Part shown: one piece after another, positions 7,892-15,043 of the stretch | How the letters are laid out: the number at the start of each line of letters is the position of its first letter | How positions within the stretch are numbered: the stretch's first letter is position 1 | Origin: an uncultured Ruminococcus sp. | GTDB taxonomy: Bacteria; Bacillota; Clostridia; Oscillospirales; Acutalibacteraceae | Assembly: GCA_902764235.1 (NCBI GenBank) | Contig: CACWVH010000003.1 | Coordinates: 12,020-49,698 of the forward strand | Direction: 5' to 3' | Length of the DNA stretch: 37,679 bases | Notes under the pieces: model-generated | The model's database searches: none | The model's input: only the letters and a program-made list of their open reading frames with translations | What the model was told of the DNA's origin: nothing | Position numbers and translations under genes: made by a program

Positions 7892-7973
7892 GCGGGCGTG
7901 GTGAAATTGGCAGACACGCAAGATTTAGGTTCTTGTGCCGTAAGGTGTGCAGGTTCAAGTCCTGTCGCCCGCA
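7892..7973 (+). tRNA. tRNA-Leu (anticodon UAG)
   Basis: An 82-nt cloverleaf without encoded CCA. The acceptor arms GCGGGCG and CGCCCGC pair fully, with discriminator A. The anticodon stem CAAGA/TCTTG closes the loop TTTAGGT, giving anticodon TAG (codon CUA). The T arm contains GGTTCAAGTCC, and a long variable arm marks it as class II, as expected for leucine. A perfect promoter lies upstream and a strong terminator 12 bp downstream, so it is transcribed alone. Confidence 0.97.
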
Positions 7974-7984
7974 TTTGTCCTATA

Positions 7985-8028
7985 CAGCATACACACTTTT
8001 TACTATGTGTGTATGCTGTTTCTTTTTT
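7985..8028 (+). terminator. Terminator after tRNA-Leu
   Basis: A perfect 12-bp stem (CAGCATACACAC at 7985-7996 with GTGTGTATGCTG at 8007-8018) has a 10-nt loop and is followed by TTTCTTTTTT. Confidence 0.92.
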
Positions 8029-8098
8029 ATACATAATAGACAGGCTGCTGAGCCTGCCGGTTACAAATAAACAAAATTAAAAAAATTTGTTTTTATAC

Positions 8099-8145
8099 TT
8101 GACTTTATTATTATAAGGTGGTATGATTTGTATAACAAATCATAC
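8099..8145 (+). promoter_or_regulatory. Promoter with overlapping palindromic operator, abrB-like/MGT operon
   Basis: TTGACT (8099-8104), a 17-bp spacer and TATGAT (8122-8127) form a near-consensus promoter. A perfect inverted repeat with 11-bp arms GTATGATTTGT and ACAAATCATAC and an ATA centre (8121-8145) covers the whole -10 box and the start point. Occupancy would block transcription. The AbrB-like protein made from the same transcript is the obvious candidate for autoregulation, but this is inferred from position only. Confidence 0.8.
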
Positions 8146-8166
8146 TTATTTACTGAGGTGACTATT

Positions 8167-8379
8167 ATGACAGCTCCAAAAGGAAAACACGCATGGACGG
8201 CAACTGTGGGCGAAAAAGGTCAGATTGTTATTCCGAAACAGGCAAGAGAAATTTTTGGCATCAAGCCCGGTGATACACTGATCCTTTTTGGTGATGAGGA
8301 ACATGGAATAGCCATTCCCCCGAAAAATGCATTATCAGATATATTCGGAAAGGTTTTTGACAGAAAGGACGATGAATAA
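8167..8379 (+). CDS. SpoVT/AbrB-domain transcriptional regulator
   Basis: A 70-aa protein with one SpoVT-AbrB swapped-hairpin DNA-binding domain: ATVGEKGQIVIPKQAREIFG and then IKPGDTLILFGDEE, the classic pattern of AbrB/MazE-like regulators that bind DNA as dimers. The start at ATG 8167 is set by GAGGTG (8155-8160); the frame continues 13 codons upstream, but that part lies inside the operator. It ends 2 bp before the glycosyltransferase ATG, so the two are co-transcribed. It probably controls its own operon through the 8121-8145 palindrome and may act on the neighbouring biosynthetic promoter. A MazE-like antitoxin role is unlikely, as no toxin gene follows. Confidence 0.88.
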   Translation: MTAPKGKHAWTATVGEKGQIVIPKQAREIFGIKPGDTLILFGDEEHGIAIPPKNALSDIFGKVFDRKDDE

Positions 8380-8381
8380 TA

Positions 8382-9776
8382 ATGAAAAGAATTGCTTTCT
8401 TCTGTATTCCTGCTCATGGTCATACAAATCCTATGCTCCCCGTAGCTGCACAGCTTGTAAAAAGAGGCAACCTTGTGCGCTTCTATTCATTCAATGAATT
8501 CAATGAAAAGATCATTTCGACCGGTGCTGAGTTTGTTTCCTGTGACGAGTTTCTCCCGGAAATCAACGATCGGGAAATGGAAGCTTTAAAAAACAGCTCG
8601 ACAACGGAAATGTCAATTCAGGATATCCGCATTACTCTGAGAATGAACGATTTTCTTGAAAAGGAATTCAAAGAATTCCGTCCGGATGTTGTTTATACTG
8701 ATGCTGTCTGCTTCTGGGGTAAGCTGAATGCATGGAAGCATAATGTTCCGATGGTCGCTTCCACAAGCACATTCGCATTTAATCAGATGTCCACGAAATA
8801 TATGAAGAACAGTCCCGGAGAGCTTGCCGGTATGATCTTAGGACTGCCGAGAGTTGCAAAGGAACTGAAAACACTTGAACCATACGGCTATCATGTAAAA
8901 AATACGATCTCACTTGTCCAGAATGATAACAAAACCGATTCCATTGTTTATACATCAAGAAGATTCCAGCCATATGCGGAAAGCTTTTCAGATCATTACA
9001 AATTCGTGGGGCCGTCTGTTTTTTCTGACAAGCTGCCGGACAAGAATAACGACAGACCGCTTGTGTATATTTCTCTCGGAACAGTTATCAGTGACAAGCC
9101 TGATTTTTACAGCAAATGTCTTGAAGCCTTCAAGGATATGGATGCAGATGTCATTATTTCCTGCGGCAGATATATTGATATAGCTTCACTTGGAGCCATC
9201 CCGGAAAATATAAAGGTTTTCAACCGTGTGGATCAGCTTGATATACTTTCAAGAGCGGATGTTTTTATTACACACTGCGGTATGAACAGTACGTCAGAAA
9301 GTCTGTATATGGCAACGCCGATGGTTCTTTATCCTCAGACAAACGAGCAGCGTGCTGTTGCAAGAAAAACAAGCGAGCTGGGTGCAGGCGAGCTTCTTAA
9401 AGACGACTCTGTTAAAGGCATCAGAAAAGCTGTTGAAGATATTCTCGGCAACAGCTCATATGCCAGGGCTGCAAAGGAATGCTCAGATGATTTCAGAGCT
9501 TGTCCCGGCACGGTGGGTGCTGCTGAATTTATCGAAAACGCACCCCACAGCTCAAATGGTATCGACCCCCTTGAGGAGCTTAGAAAAGCTGACGGCAGAT
9601 TCAGACTTTTTTACTGGATCATAGCTATAATAATGATACTTACAGGGATTTTCCTGGGATGGAATTTTGTCTGGATAATAGGAATTGCCGCAGGTGTACT
9701 TTCCTATCCAATTTCAAGTGCTACACAGGGCATCAGATACAACAATATTATAAAGAAGCTGCCGAAAGCCGAATAA
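8382..9776 (+). CDS. MGT-family glycosyltransferase with C-terminal membrane anchor
   Basis: GT-B glycosyltransferase of 464 aa. PAHGHTNPMLPV carries the N-terminal catalytic H14. YISLGTVISDKP (229-240) and THCGMNSTSESL (donor-site H298, intact here) with NEQ (321-323) form the nucleotide-sugar site. After the catalytic part (about 1-385) come two hydrophobic helices (about 408-426 and 428-446) and a basic tail. These would anchor it in the membrane with the enzyme in the cytoplasm. It shares layout with the 6411-7598 gene but is about 70 residues longer because of the anchor. A membrane lipid or lipophilic metabolite is a plausible acceptor. It is co-transcribed with the AbrB-like gene and ended by a strong terminator. 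Confidence 0.88.
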   Translation: MKRIAFFCIPAHGHTNPMLPVAAQLVKRGNLVRFYSFNEFNEKIISTGAEFVSCDEFLPEINDREMEALKNSSTTEMSIQDIRITLRMNDFLEKEFKEFRPDVVYTDAVCFWGKLNAWKHNVPMVASTSTFAFNQMSTKYMKNSPGELAGMILGLPRVAKELKTLEPYGYHVKNTISLVQNDNKTDSIVYTSRRFQPYAESFSDHYKFVGPSVFSDKLPDKNNDRPLVYISLGTVISDKPDFYSKCLEAFKDMDADVIISCGRYIDIASLGAIPENIKVFNRVDQLDILSRADVFITHCGMNSTSESLYMATPMVLYPQTNEQRAVARKTSELGAGELLKDDSVKGIRKAVEDILGNSSYARAAKECSDDFRACPGTVGAAEFIENAPHSSNGIDPLEELRKADGRFRLFYWIIAIIMILTGIFLGWNFVWIIGIAAGVLSYPISSATQGIRYNNIIKKLPKAE

Positions 9777-9786
9777 CATTATTATC

Positions 9787-9838
9787 AACAAGCATATGCC
9801 GGTTCATATATGAACTTCTGTATATGCTTGTTTTTTAT
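9787..9838 (+). terminator. Terminator after the second MGT gene
   Basis: AACAAGCATAT (9787-9797) pairs with ATATGCTTGTT (9822-9832). GTTCATATATGAAC gives further inner pairing, and a T-rich run follows to about 9840. Confidence 0.88.
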
Positions 9839-9911
9839 TTCAGAAAGTAACGGCTGCAGGCGTAAGTGTAAAATTATAGTTGGCAATGGGGATTTGAACT
9901 TTTTTTCTGTT

Positions 9912-10004
9912 GCAGTTCAGGCTGAATAAGTATGACGGTGCCTGGAAAAAACTTTATCAGGCTGACTAAGCCGTGAATCTAGGGTCCAGCGTCACGCTGG
10001 CGGC
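9912..10004 (+). repeat. Dispersed intergenic repeat, copy 1
   Basis: About 93 bp, nearly identical to the reverse complement of 30125-30216. Shared blocks include CTGAATAAGTATG, CTGACTAA, CGTGAATC and GGGTCCAGCGTCACGCTGG; the last contains the small palindrome CCAGCG-TCA-CGCTGG. The gap 9777-10099 otherwise holds a terminator and the promoter of the next gene. Confidence 0.75.
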
Positions 10005-10018
10005 GCTGGTTTTTGTTG

Positions 10019-10048
10019 TTGACATATAGTTGGTTATTGTAATATAAT
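10019..10048 (+). promoter_or_regulatory. Promoter of the GT2/CDP-glycerol-type gene
   Basis: TTGACA (10019-10024), an 18-bp spacer and TATAAT (10043-10048) lie just downstream of the dispersed repeat, about 50 bp before the ATG. Confidence 0.75.
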
Positions 10049-10099
10049 GTAAATGGAAAGTTTTACACATTTTTGATTATGTGAGCTACGGAGAATATT

Positions 10100-12838
10100 A
10101 TGCCAAAAAAATATTTTTTCACAATTAATCTGCTTATCAGAAGCGATACAAATATAAATAATGCTGTCAGTTCTGTTATAGGAGATGAACGTTTTTTCAA
10201 GCAAAATGTTCAGCTCGTGCTTATTGACAGCGTAGGCAGCAGACTTTCTGTTGAGGTGTGCACACAGTACAGCAGCCGCTATCCAGATAACGTGTTTTTT
10301 GTTGACGCAGAGGGCGAAAAGCCTGCCGAAGCCTATAACCTTGCCGCTCCACTTTCGAGCGGTATTTATATCTCTTATATTGATAATTACGGAACCTATT
10401 CGCCAAAAGCACTCAGCAATGTTTTTTCAATGATAAAAAGCGGCCGTGTACCCATACTTTGTATCCGTCCCATGCGTTCTGTTATGCTTTCAGATGATAT
10501 TCCCTACAATGACTCAATGGCTAACGGTACTGTTCACCTTCAGGATACCCCTGATAAATTCATTTTGTTTTTAGGCGCTTACTTTTTTCACAAAAGAGTT
10601 GTTGCAAAGCTCCGATTTGATAAGAAACAGCGTTTTCATTATGATGTAAAATTTCTTATCAAGGCTCTGAAAAGACCGATGAATTACGTTTATTCCGACA
10701 GATGCAGCTACACCTCAAGTTGTCCCTGCGAACAGGATATCAGAAGATATGAACCCCAGTATTCGGCAGTTTTCTATACAAAATCAGTAAGGGATTTCAT
10801 TATCCCGATGCTGAAAAAATACAGCGATATAAGCTTCATAATGTATATTATGATGTATCTGATCGAGGTCAAATTTGCTCTGAATGCAGATGATGATTAC
10901 AAAAAGGTTCTTATCGGCAGCCATGTAAAGGAATTCCTTGATATCTGTTCAGAAGCACTTCAGTATATAGATGATACGGTCATCCTCAACCGCAGACTCT
11001 GTTCCCTCAGCGGAATGGATGAGGAAATGCTTTTCAGATTCATCAGAATGAAAAGAAAGGATCCTGATCTTTTTCCCGAGGTCGATCTTGTTTCTCCTCG
11101 GGATAATGTTGTAGGAAAATACAGGGTCTCAGAAAACAGGATAGCTGCACTCCCTCTCAGCGGCGAATTCGTCTGTCATATAGACGGTGTTCTGATCTCA
11201 AGATCAAAGGATATAGTTGCAGAGATCAGAACTCTTAATTTCGACGCCGAGGGAATATACATAGATGCAATACTCAGGGGCTGCTCTTATCTTGATGAAA
11301 AGGATTTCAGCGTTTATTCAGTATATAACGGCGAAAGACGTCCTGTCATACGTTCTCATGTATATACACTGAGAAAATACTTTGGTCAGTCCTTTCTTAA
11401 AAGATATTCCTTCCGGTTCTTCATACCTGTTGACAGAGCTTCAAAAATTGACACTGCAAGCCTTAATTTCAGATATAAAAATCTCGGCTTTCGTATGATG
11501 CTGTCCTTCCCCGGCGCATATTCAAAGCTTTCTGATGAAATGAGATCGTCATATGCGCTTTTCGGAGATAAGGTACTGATCTATGATACTAAAAGCAAAA
11601 CTCTTGTCATAAAGAGAGCTACAGAAAGTCTTGTTGCTATATCTGAATCAAGATTTCTCGGAGAGATAAGGAAAAGATCCGGCTTCCGTGAAAAACTTTA
11701 CTACAACAGGATAAGGAAAAAATCCAACGCTGCCGCCAAAAAAAATGACAGCAAAAAAATTGTCCTCTTCTATGAGGACAAGGGAATCAACTATAACGGA
11801 AGTCTTTTATTCAGATATTTCTATAAACACAAGCTCCGGGATTTTGAGCCGTACATATGTGTAAAAAGGGATTCGCCCGAGCATGAATTTCTTCTTGACA
11901 AGGGCTATGACAATGTCCTGGAAACAGGCTCCTTTAAAGCAAAGGTAATAACACTTGCCGCTGATATCATATTTGCCGAGGACTGTGATCCATATGATTC
12001 GCTGGGCTTCAACGACAAGGACAAGCTTTACCTTCGTGATCTTATGACGGCTATGACGATCTCTGTAAAGAACTATTTCATGACATATGAAACCGCACAG
12101 TACAATAACAGACTCAGAGATAATACCCAGATGGTATTCTGTGCGTCCGAAAAGGAAAAGGAAAATCTTCTTCTTCCTATCTATGATTATGATGAAAGCA
12201 TGATAAAGGTAACAGGCAGCGCTCTGCTTGACGCTGTAAACAAGAACAAGGAAAAGATCATTCTTATTGCGCCTGGCAAAAGAAAGCTTTTCAAGATCTA
12301 TGAGAATTCAAGCTACTACCGCTTTACGGAAAGCTCATTTTTCAAGGCGTACAACGAGCTTCTGTCCGATAAGGATCTGCTTGAGGCATGCAAGCTTTAC
12401 GGCTGGCACATTGCTGTGCTTATGCCGAAATCAATCGAGAAATACGCTTCTCTTTTCCCTGATGATCCATCGGTCAAGGTCTATCCTTACACCGAAAATA
12501 CAGAAACCATTCTTCTTTCAAGAGCAAGTACGCTTGTGACCGACTATTCTGATCTGCAATACAGATTTGCATACCTTGGAAAAAGCGTCATGTACTTTTT
12601 CCCTCAGGGACTGCCGATAAATTCCGAGCATAAGGGCGAAGGCATAACCAGAAACGGCTTCGGCGAGGTGCTCTTTGAAAAGGACGAGCTTTGTGACAGG
12701 CTTATCAGAGGAATGGAAAACAATTTTGCCAGAAGTGAAAAATACAAGCTCAGACGTGACAATTTCTTCGGCAAGCAGGACAAAAGCAATTGCCGCAGGA
12801 TATATGAACAGACTATCAAGATCATCAGAAGTATTTAA
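10100..12838 (+). CDS. Bifunctional glycopolymer enzyme: GT2-like domain plus CDP-glycerol glycerophosphotransferase-like domain
   Basis: A 912-aa cytoplasmic or membrane-peripheral enzyme. Residues 1-110 resemble a family 2 glycosyltransferase nucleotide-binding half (VQLVLIDSVGS, then AEAYNLAAPLSSGIYISYID in place of the usual D-x-D loop). A middle part (about 330-490) is probably an all-beta domain. The C-terminal third (about 550-905) matches the glycerophosphotransferase (TagB/TagF) family: KKIVLFYEDKGINYNGS, a central segment with VYPYTENTETILLSRASTL, and the typical end LVTDYSDLQYRFAYLGKSV. Such enzymes extend teichoic-acid-like or capsular phosphopolymers. The GT2 D-x-D is not clear, so that domain may be divergent. 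RBS is GGAG, with a consensus promoter upstream. It stands alone, without other wall-polymer genes in view. Confidence 0.8.
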   Translation: MPKKYFFTINLLIRSDTNINNAVSSVIGDERFFKQNVQLVLIDSVGSRLSVEVCTQYSSRYPDNVFFVDAEGEKPAEAYNLAAPLSSGIYISYIDNYGTYSPKALSNVFSMIKSGRVPILCIRPMRSVMLSDDIPYNDSMANGTVHLQDTPDKFILFLGAYFFHKRVVAKLRFDKKQRFHYDVKFLIKALKRPMNYVYSDRCSYTSSCPCEQDIRRYEPQYSAVFYTKSVRDFIIPMLKKYSDISFIMYIMMYLIEVKFALNADDDYKKVLIGSHVKEFLDICSEALQYIDDTVILNRRLCSLSGMDEEMLFRFIRMKRKDPDLFPEVDLVSPRDNVVGKYRVSENRIAALPLSGEFVCHIDGVLISRSKDIVAEIRTLNFDAEGIYIDAILRGCSYLDEKDFSVYSVYNGERRPVIRSHVYTLRKYFGQSFLKRYSFRFFIPVDRASKIDTASLNFRYKNLGFRMMLSFPGAYSKLSDEMRSSYALFGDKVLIYDTKSKTLVIKRATESLVAISESRFLGEIRKRSGFREKLYYNRIRKKSNAAAKKNDSKKIVLFYEDKGINYNGSLLFRYFYKHKLRDFEPYICVKRDSPEHEFLLDKGYDNVLETGSFKAKVITLAADIIFAEDCDPYDSLGFNDKDKLYLRDLMTAMTISVKNYFMTYETAQYNNRLRDNTQMVFCASEKEKENLLLPIYDYDESMIKVTGSALLDAVNKNKEKIILIAPGKRKLFKIYENSSYYRFTESSFFKAYNELLSDKDLLEACKLYGWHIAVLMPKSIEKYASLFPDDPSVKVYPYTENTETILLSRASTLVTDYSDLQYRFAYLGKSVMYFFPQGLPINSEHKGEGITRNGFGEVLFEKDELCDRLIRGMENNFARSEKYKLRRDNFFGKQDKSNCRRIYEQTIKIIRSI

Positions 12839-12974
12839 ACCTCAGGTGCTCACCAGTATAGTGCAGCTATTCTGCCCGCCAACCCTCCTACTCCCTTTAA
12901 AAAAAGAGATACTATAAGGGACGGCGGCAGGAGTGCGCCTGCCGCCTGAACAGAAACTTCACGAAATATCAAAA

Positions 12975-13001
12975 CAGCCGCAGGAAATGCTCCTGCGGCT
13001 G
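12975..13001. terminator. Bidirectional terminator between convergent genes
   Basis: CAGCCGCAGGA and TCCTGCGGCTG form a perfect 11-bp stem with a 5-nt loop. A T-rich tract lies on the plus side (CTTGTTTT), and on the minus strand TTTTGATATTT follows the stem. It serves the transcarboxylase-like operon and possibly the gene ending at 12838. Confidence 0.8.
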
Positions 13002-13012
13002 CTTGTTTTATA

Positions 13013-14428
13013 TCATACCGGATGAATTTTATTTTTAAGATCTGCTTTTTCGTTTATGCCGATCTTTTTATCTCTGCGCTTTTTGAAAAACTTCGGTGCA
13101 ACCTCCGGGAACTGTGCGTATGTGAGCACATCCTCCTCCTGCTCGATCCATTCGGGAATCTCTGCACGAAGCTTTTCAAGCTCCGGCTCAAGAAGATCTG
13201 CAGGACGACATTCAACCGGCTTCTGATCGCCGATTATCTTCTTGCGGAAGGCAGGATCGATCGGTACAGGTGTTGTGCCGTATTTTCCTGCGACAAGATC
13301 CTTGAAGCGCTCGTTGCACATCTTATAACGCTCGCCGAGTACAACATTGAATACTGCCTGTGTACCTACGATCTGTGATGTAGGAGTTACAAGCGGCGGG
13401 AAACCGGCATCCTTACGAACTCTCGGTACTTCCTCGAGAACCTCGGTAAGCTGATCCTCCTTGCCTGCCTGCTTGAGCTGACTGAGAAGGTTGGAAAGCA
13501 TTCCGCCCGGAACCTGATAGATGAGTGCCTTTGCGTCTGTTGCAAGCATCTTCGGATCAAGAAGTCCGCTTTTGATATATTTCTCCCTCAGTCCCATGAA
13601 ATACTCTCTGATCTCAGAAAGCTGTACAAGATCAAGTCCTGTATCATAGTCTGTACCCTGAAGTGCTGCCACCATGGACTCTGTCGGTGCGTGTGACGTT
13701 CCGTTTGCAAGCGGTGACATTGCAGTATCTATTCTGTCACAGCCTGCTTCAATTCCCTTGAGAAGGCACATTGAAGCAAGTCCCGAGGTATAGTGTGTAT
13801 GAAGCTGAACAGGAATGTCAACAGCCTTTTTGATAGCACTCACAAGCTCCTCAGTATAATACGGAGTAAGAAGTGCAGCCATATCCTTGATACAGATAGA
13901 ATCTGCGCCTGCCTCCTGAATTCTTTTAGCATAATCTACATAATAATCTGTTGTGAAAACATCGCCTGTTGTATAGCTGATAGCAACCTGAGCTTCAACA
14001 TTCGGGTTTTCCTTTTTTGCTGCCTTTGCAGCTTTGATAGCTGTCTTAAGGTTCTTGATATCATTGAGAGCGTCGAATATTCTGATAATATCAATACCGT
14101 TTGCAACTGAACGCTGCACAAAATATTCAAGTACATCATCTGCATAATGACGATAGCCAAGCATATTCTGTCCTCTGAAAAGCATCTGGAGCTTTGTTTC
14201 CGGACAATGCTTTCTCAGAGTGCGCAGCCTTTCCCACGGATCCTCATCAAGGAAACGTATACAGGAATCAAAGGTAGCACCGCCCCAGCATTCGAGCGAA
14301 TAAAAGCCTACCTTATCAAGCTTTTCAAGTATGGGAATCATATCCTCGATCGGCATTCTTGTCGCAATGAGCGACTGATGAGCGTCACGAAGGACTGTTT
14401 CGGTGATCTGTATTTTCTTCTTAGCCAT
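13013..14428 (-). CDS. Biotin-dependent carboxyltransferase, pyruvate/oxaloacetate-specific (transcarboxylase 5S / OadA-like)
   Basis: A 471-aa enzyme of the pyruvate carboxyltransferase family (HMGL-like TIM barrel plus conserved carboxylase domain). RDAHQSLIATRM (14-25) with D15, K181 (the carboxylated lysine position in CIKDMAALL) and H210/H212 in HTHYTSG form the metal site. It moves CO2 between carboxybiotin and pyruvate/oxaloacetate. It ends after the PYC_OADA domain with no fused biotin domain, as in transcarboxylase 5S subunits; a separate biotin protein is encoded upstream. ATG 14428 follows GGGGAAGG, and a small hairpin (CCCTTT-ACGG-AAAGGG) abuts this ribosome site. No membrane OadB beta subunit is present here, so a soluble transcarboxylase is favoured over a sodium pump. 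Confidence 0.9.
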   Translation of the reverse strand: MAKKKIQITETVLRDAHQSLIATRMPIEDMIPILEKLDKVGFYSLECWGGATFDSCIRFLDEDPWERLRTLRKHCPETKLQMLFRGQNMLGYRHYADDVLEYFVQRSVANGIDIIRIFDALNDIKNLKTAIKAAKAAKKENPNVEAQVAISYTTGDVFTTDYYVDYAKRIQEAGADSICIKDMAALLTPYYTEELVSAIKKAVDIPVQLHTHYTSGLASMCLLKGIEAGCDRIDTAMSPLANGTSHAPTESMVAALQGTDYDTGLDLVQLSEIREYFMGLREKYIKSGLLDPKMLATDAKALIYQVPGGMLSNLLSQLKQAGKEDQLTEVLEEVPRVRKDAGFPPLVTPTSQIVGTQAVFNVVLGERYKMCNERFKDLVAGKYGTTPVPIDPAFRKKIIGDQKPVECRPADLLEPELEKLRAEIPEWIEQEEDVLTYAQFPEVAPKFFKKRRDKKIGINEKADLKNKIHPV

Positions 14429-14607
14429 CAGGCCTTCCCCTTTCCGTAAAGGGCTGTCAAGGTATCTGTCCTTGCACCCTGCCGCTTTTTTCTGAGCGGT
14501 CATACTAACTTTATTTATTCAACATAATACTTCCCATCAGGAGCTATTAAAAAAATCGGAAATCATAAATTATTTTCGTATGGGAAGCTTTAGTTATCCG
14601 ATTATTA

Positions 14608-14967
14608 TCAGCCAAGTGTTACAAGAAGTGTACCTGTATTTACTGATTCACCCTTATTAACATTTACTGAGGTTACTGTTCCGTCCTTCGGAGCCTTGAT
14701 CTCGTTTTCCATCTTCATTGCCTCAAGGATAACAAGAACATCTCCTGCCTTTACTGCCTGTCCTGCCTTTACCGGAACATCAACGATAGTTCCGGGCATC
14801 GGAGATTTTACCGGGTCTCCGCCTGAGGGAGCCGCTGCCTTGGCAGGTGCTGCTGTGGGAGCTGCCTTAGGAGCAGGAGCGGCAACAGGAGCTGCTGCAG
14901 AACCGTCTGCTTCCTCAACCTGAACGTCATATGCAACACCGTTTACGGTGATCTTTAAATGTTTCAT
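14608..14967 (-). CDS. Biotin carboxyl carrier protein (transcarboxylase 1.3S-like)
   Basis: A 119-aa biotinyl protein. The N-terminal segment [19 protein letters not shown] is typical of OAD gamma/1.3S-type carriers. An Ala/Pro-rich flexible linker (about 23-50) leads to a biotinyl domain with the attachment motif EAMKMEN (K85). It shuttles carboxylated biotin between the two carboxyltransferase subunits encoded on either side. ATG 14967 follows AAAGGA; a TTG two codons upstream lacks a suitable site. It lies 76 bp after the carboxyltransferase gene and 179 bp before the 5S-like gene. That second gap holds an inverted repeat CTTCCCAT (14530-14537) / ATGGGAAG (14580-14587), possibly an RNA stem that sets subunit ratios. 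Confidence 0.93.
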   Translation of the reverse strand: MKHLKITVNGVAYDVQVEEADGSAAAPVAAPAPKAAPTAAPAKAAAPSGGDPVKSPMPGTIVDVPVKAGQAVKAGDVLVILEAMKMENEIKAPKDGTVTSVNVNKGESVNTGTLLVTLG

Positions 14968-15043
14968 AATCAAAAATCCTTTCCATTATATACATATCTT
15001 TAAAAGACAGAACCTTAACGGTCAGCCCTTTGTAAGGTTTTAT

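Noticed and set aside
7898-8080. Plus-strand frame of 60 aa across the tRNA region
   Set aside because: It translates the tRNA-Leu and its terminator; the cloverleaf explains the sequence fully.
12923-12946. GGCGGCAGG/CCTGCCGCC hairpin as a terminator
   Set aside because: A good stem, but no T run follows on either strand; the terminator at 12975-13001 is the functional candidate.
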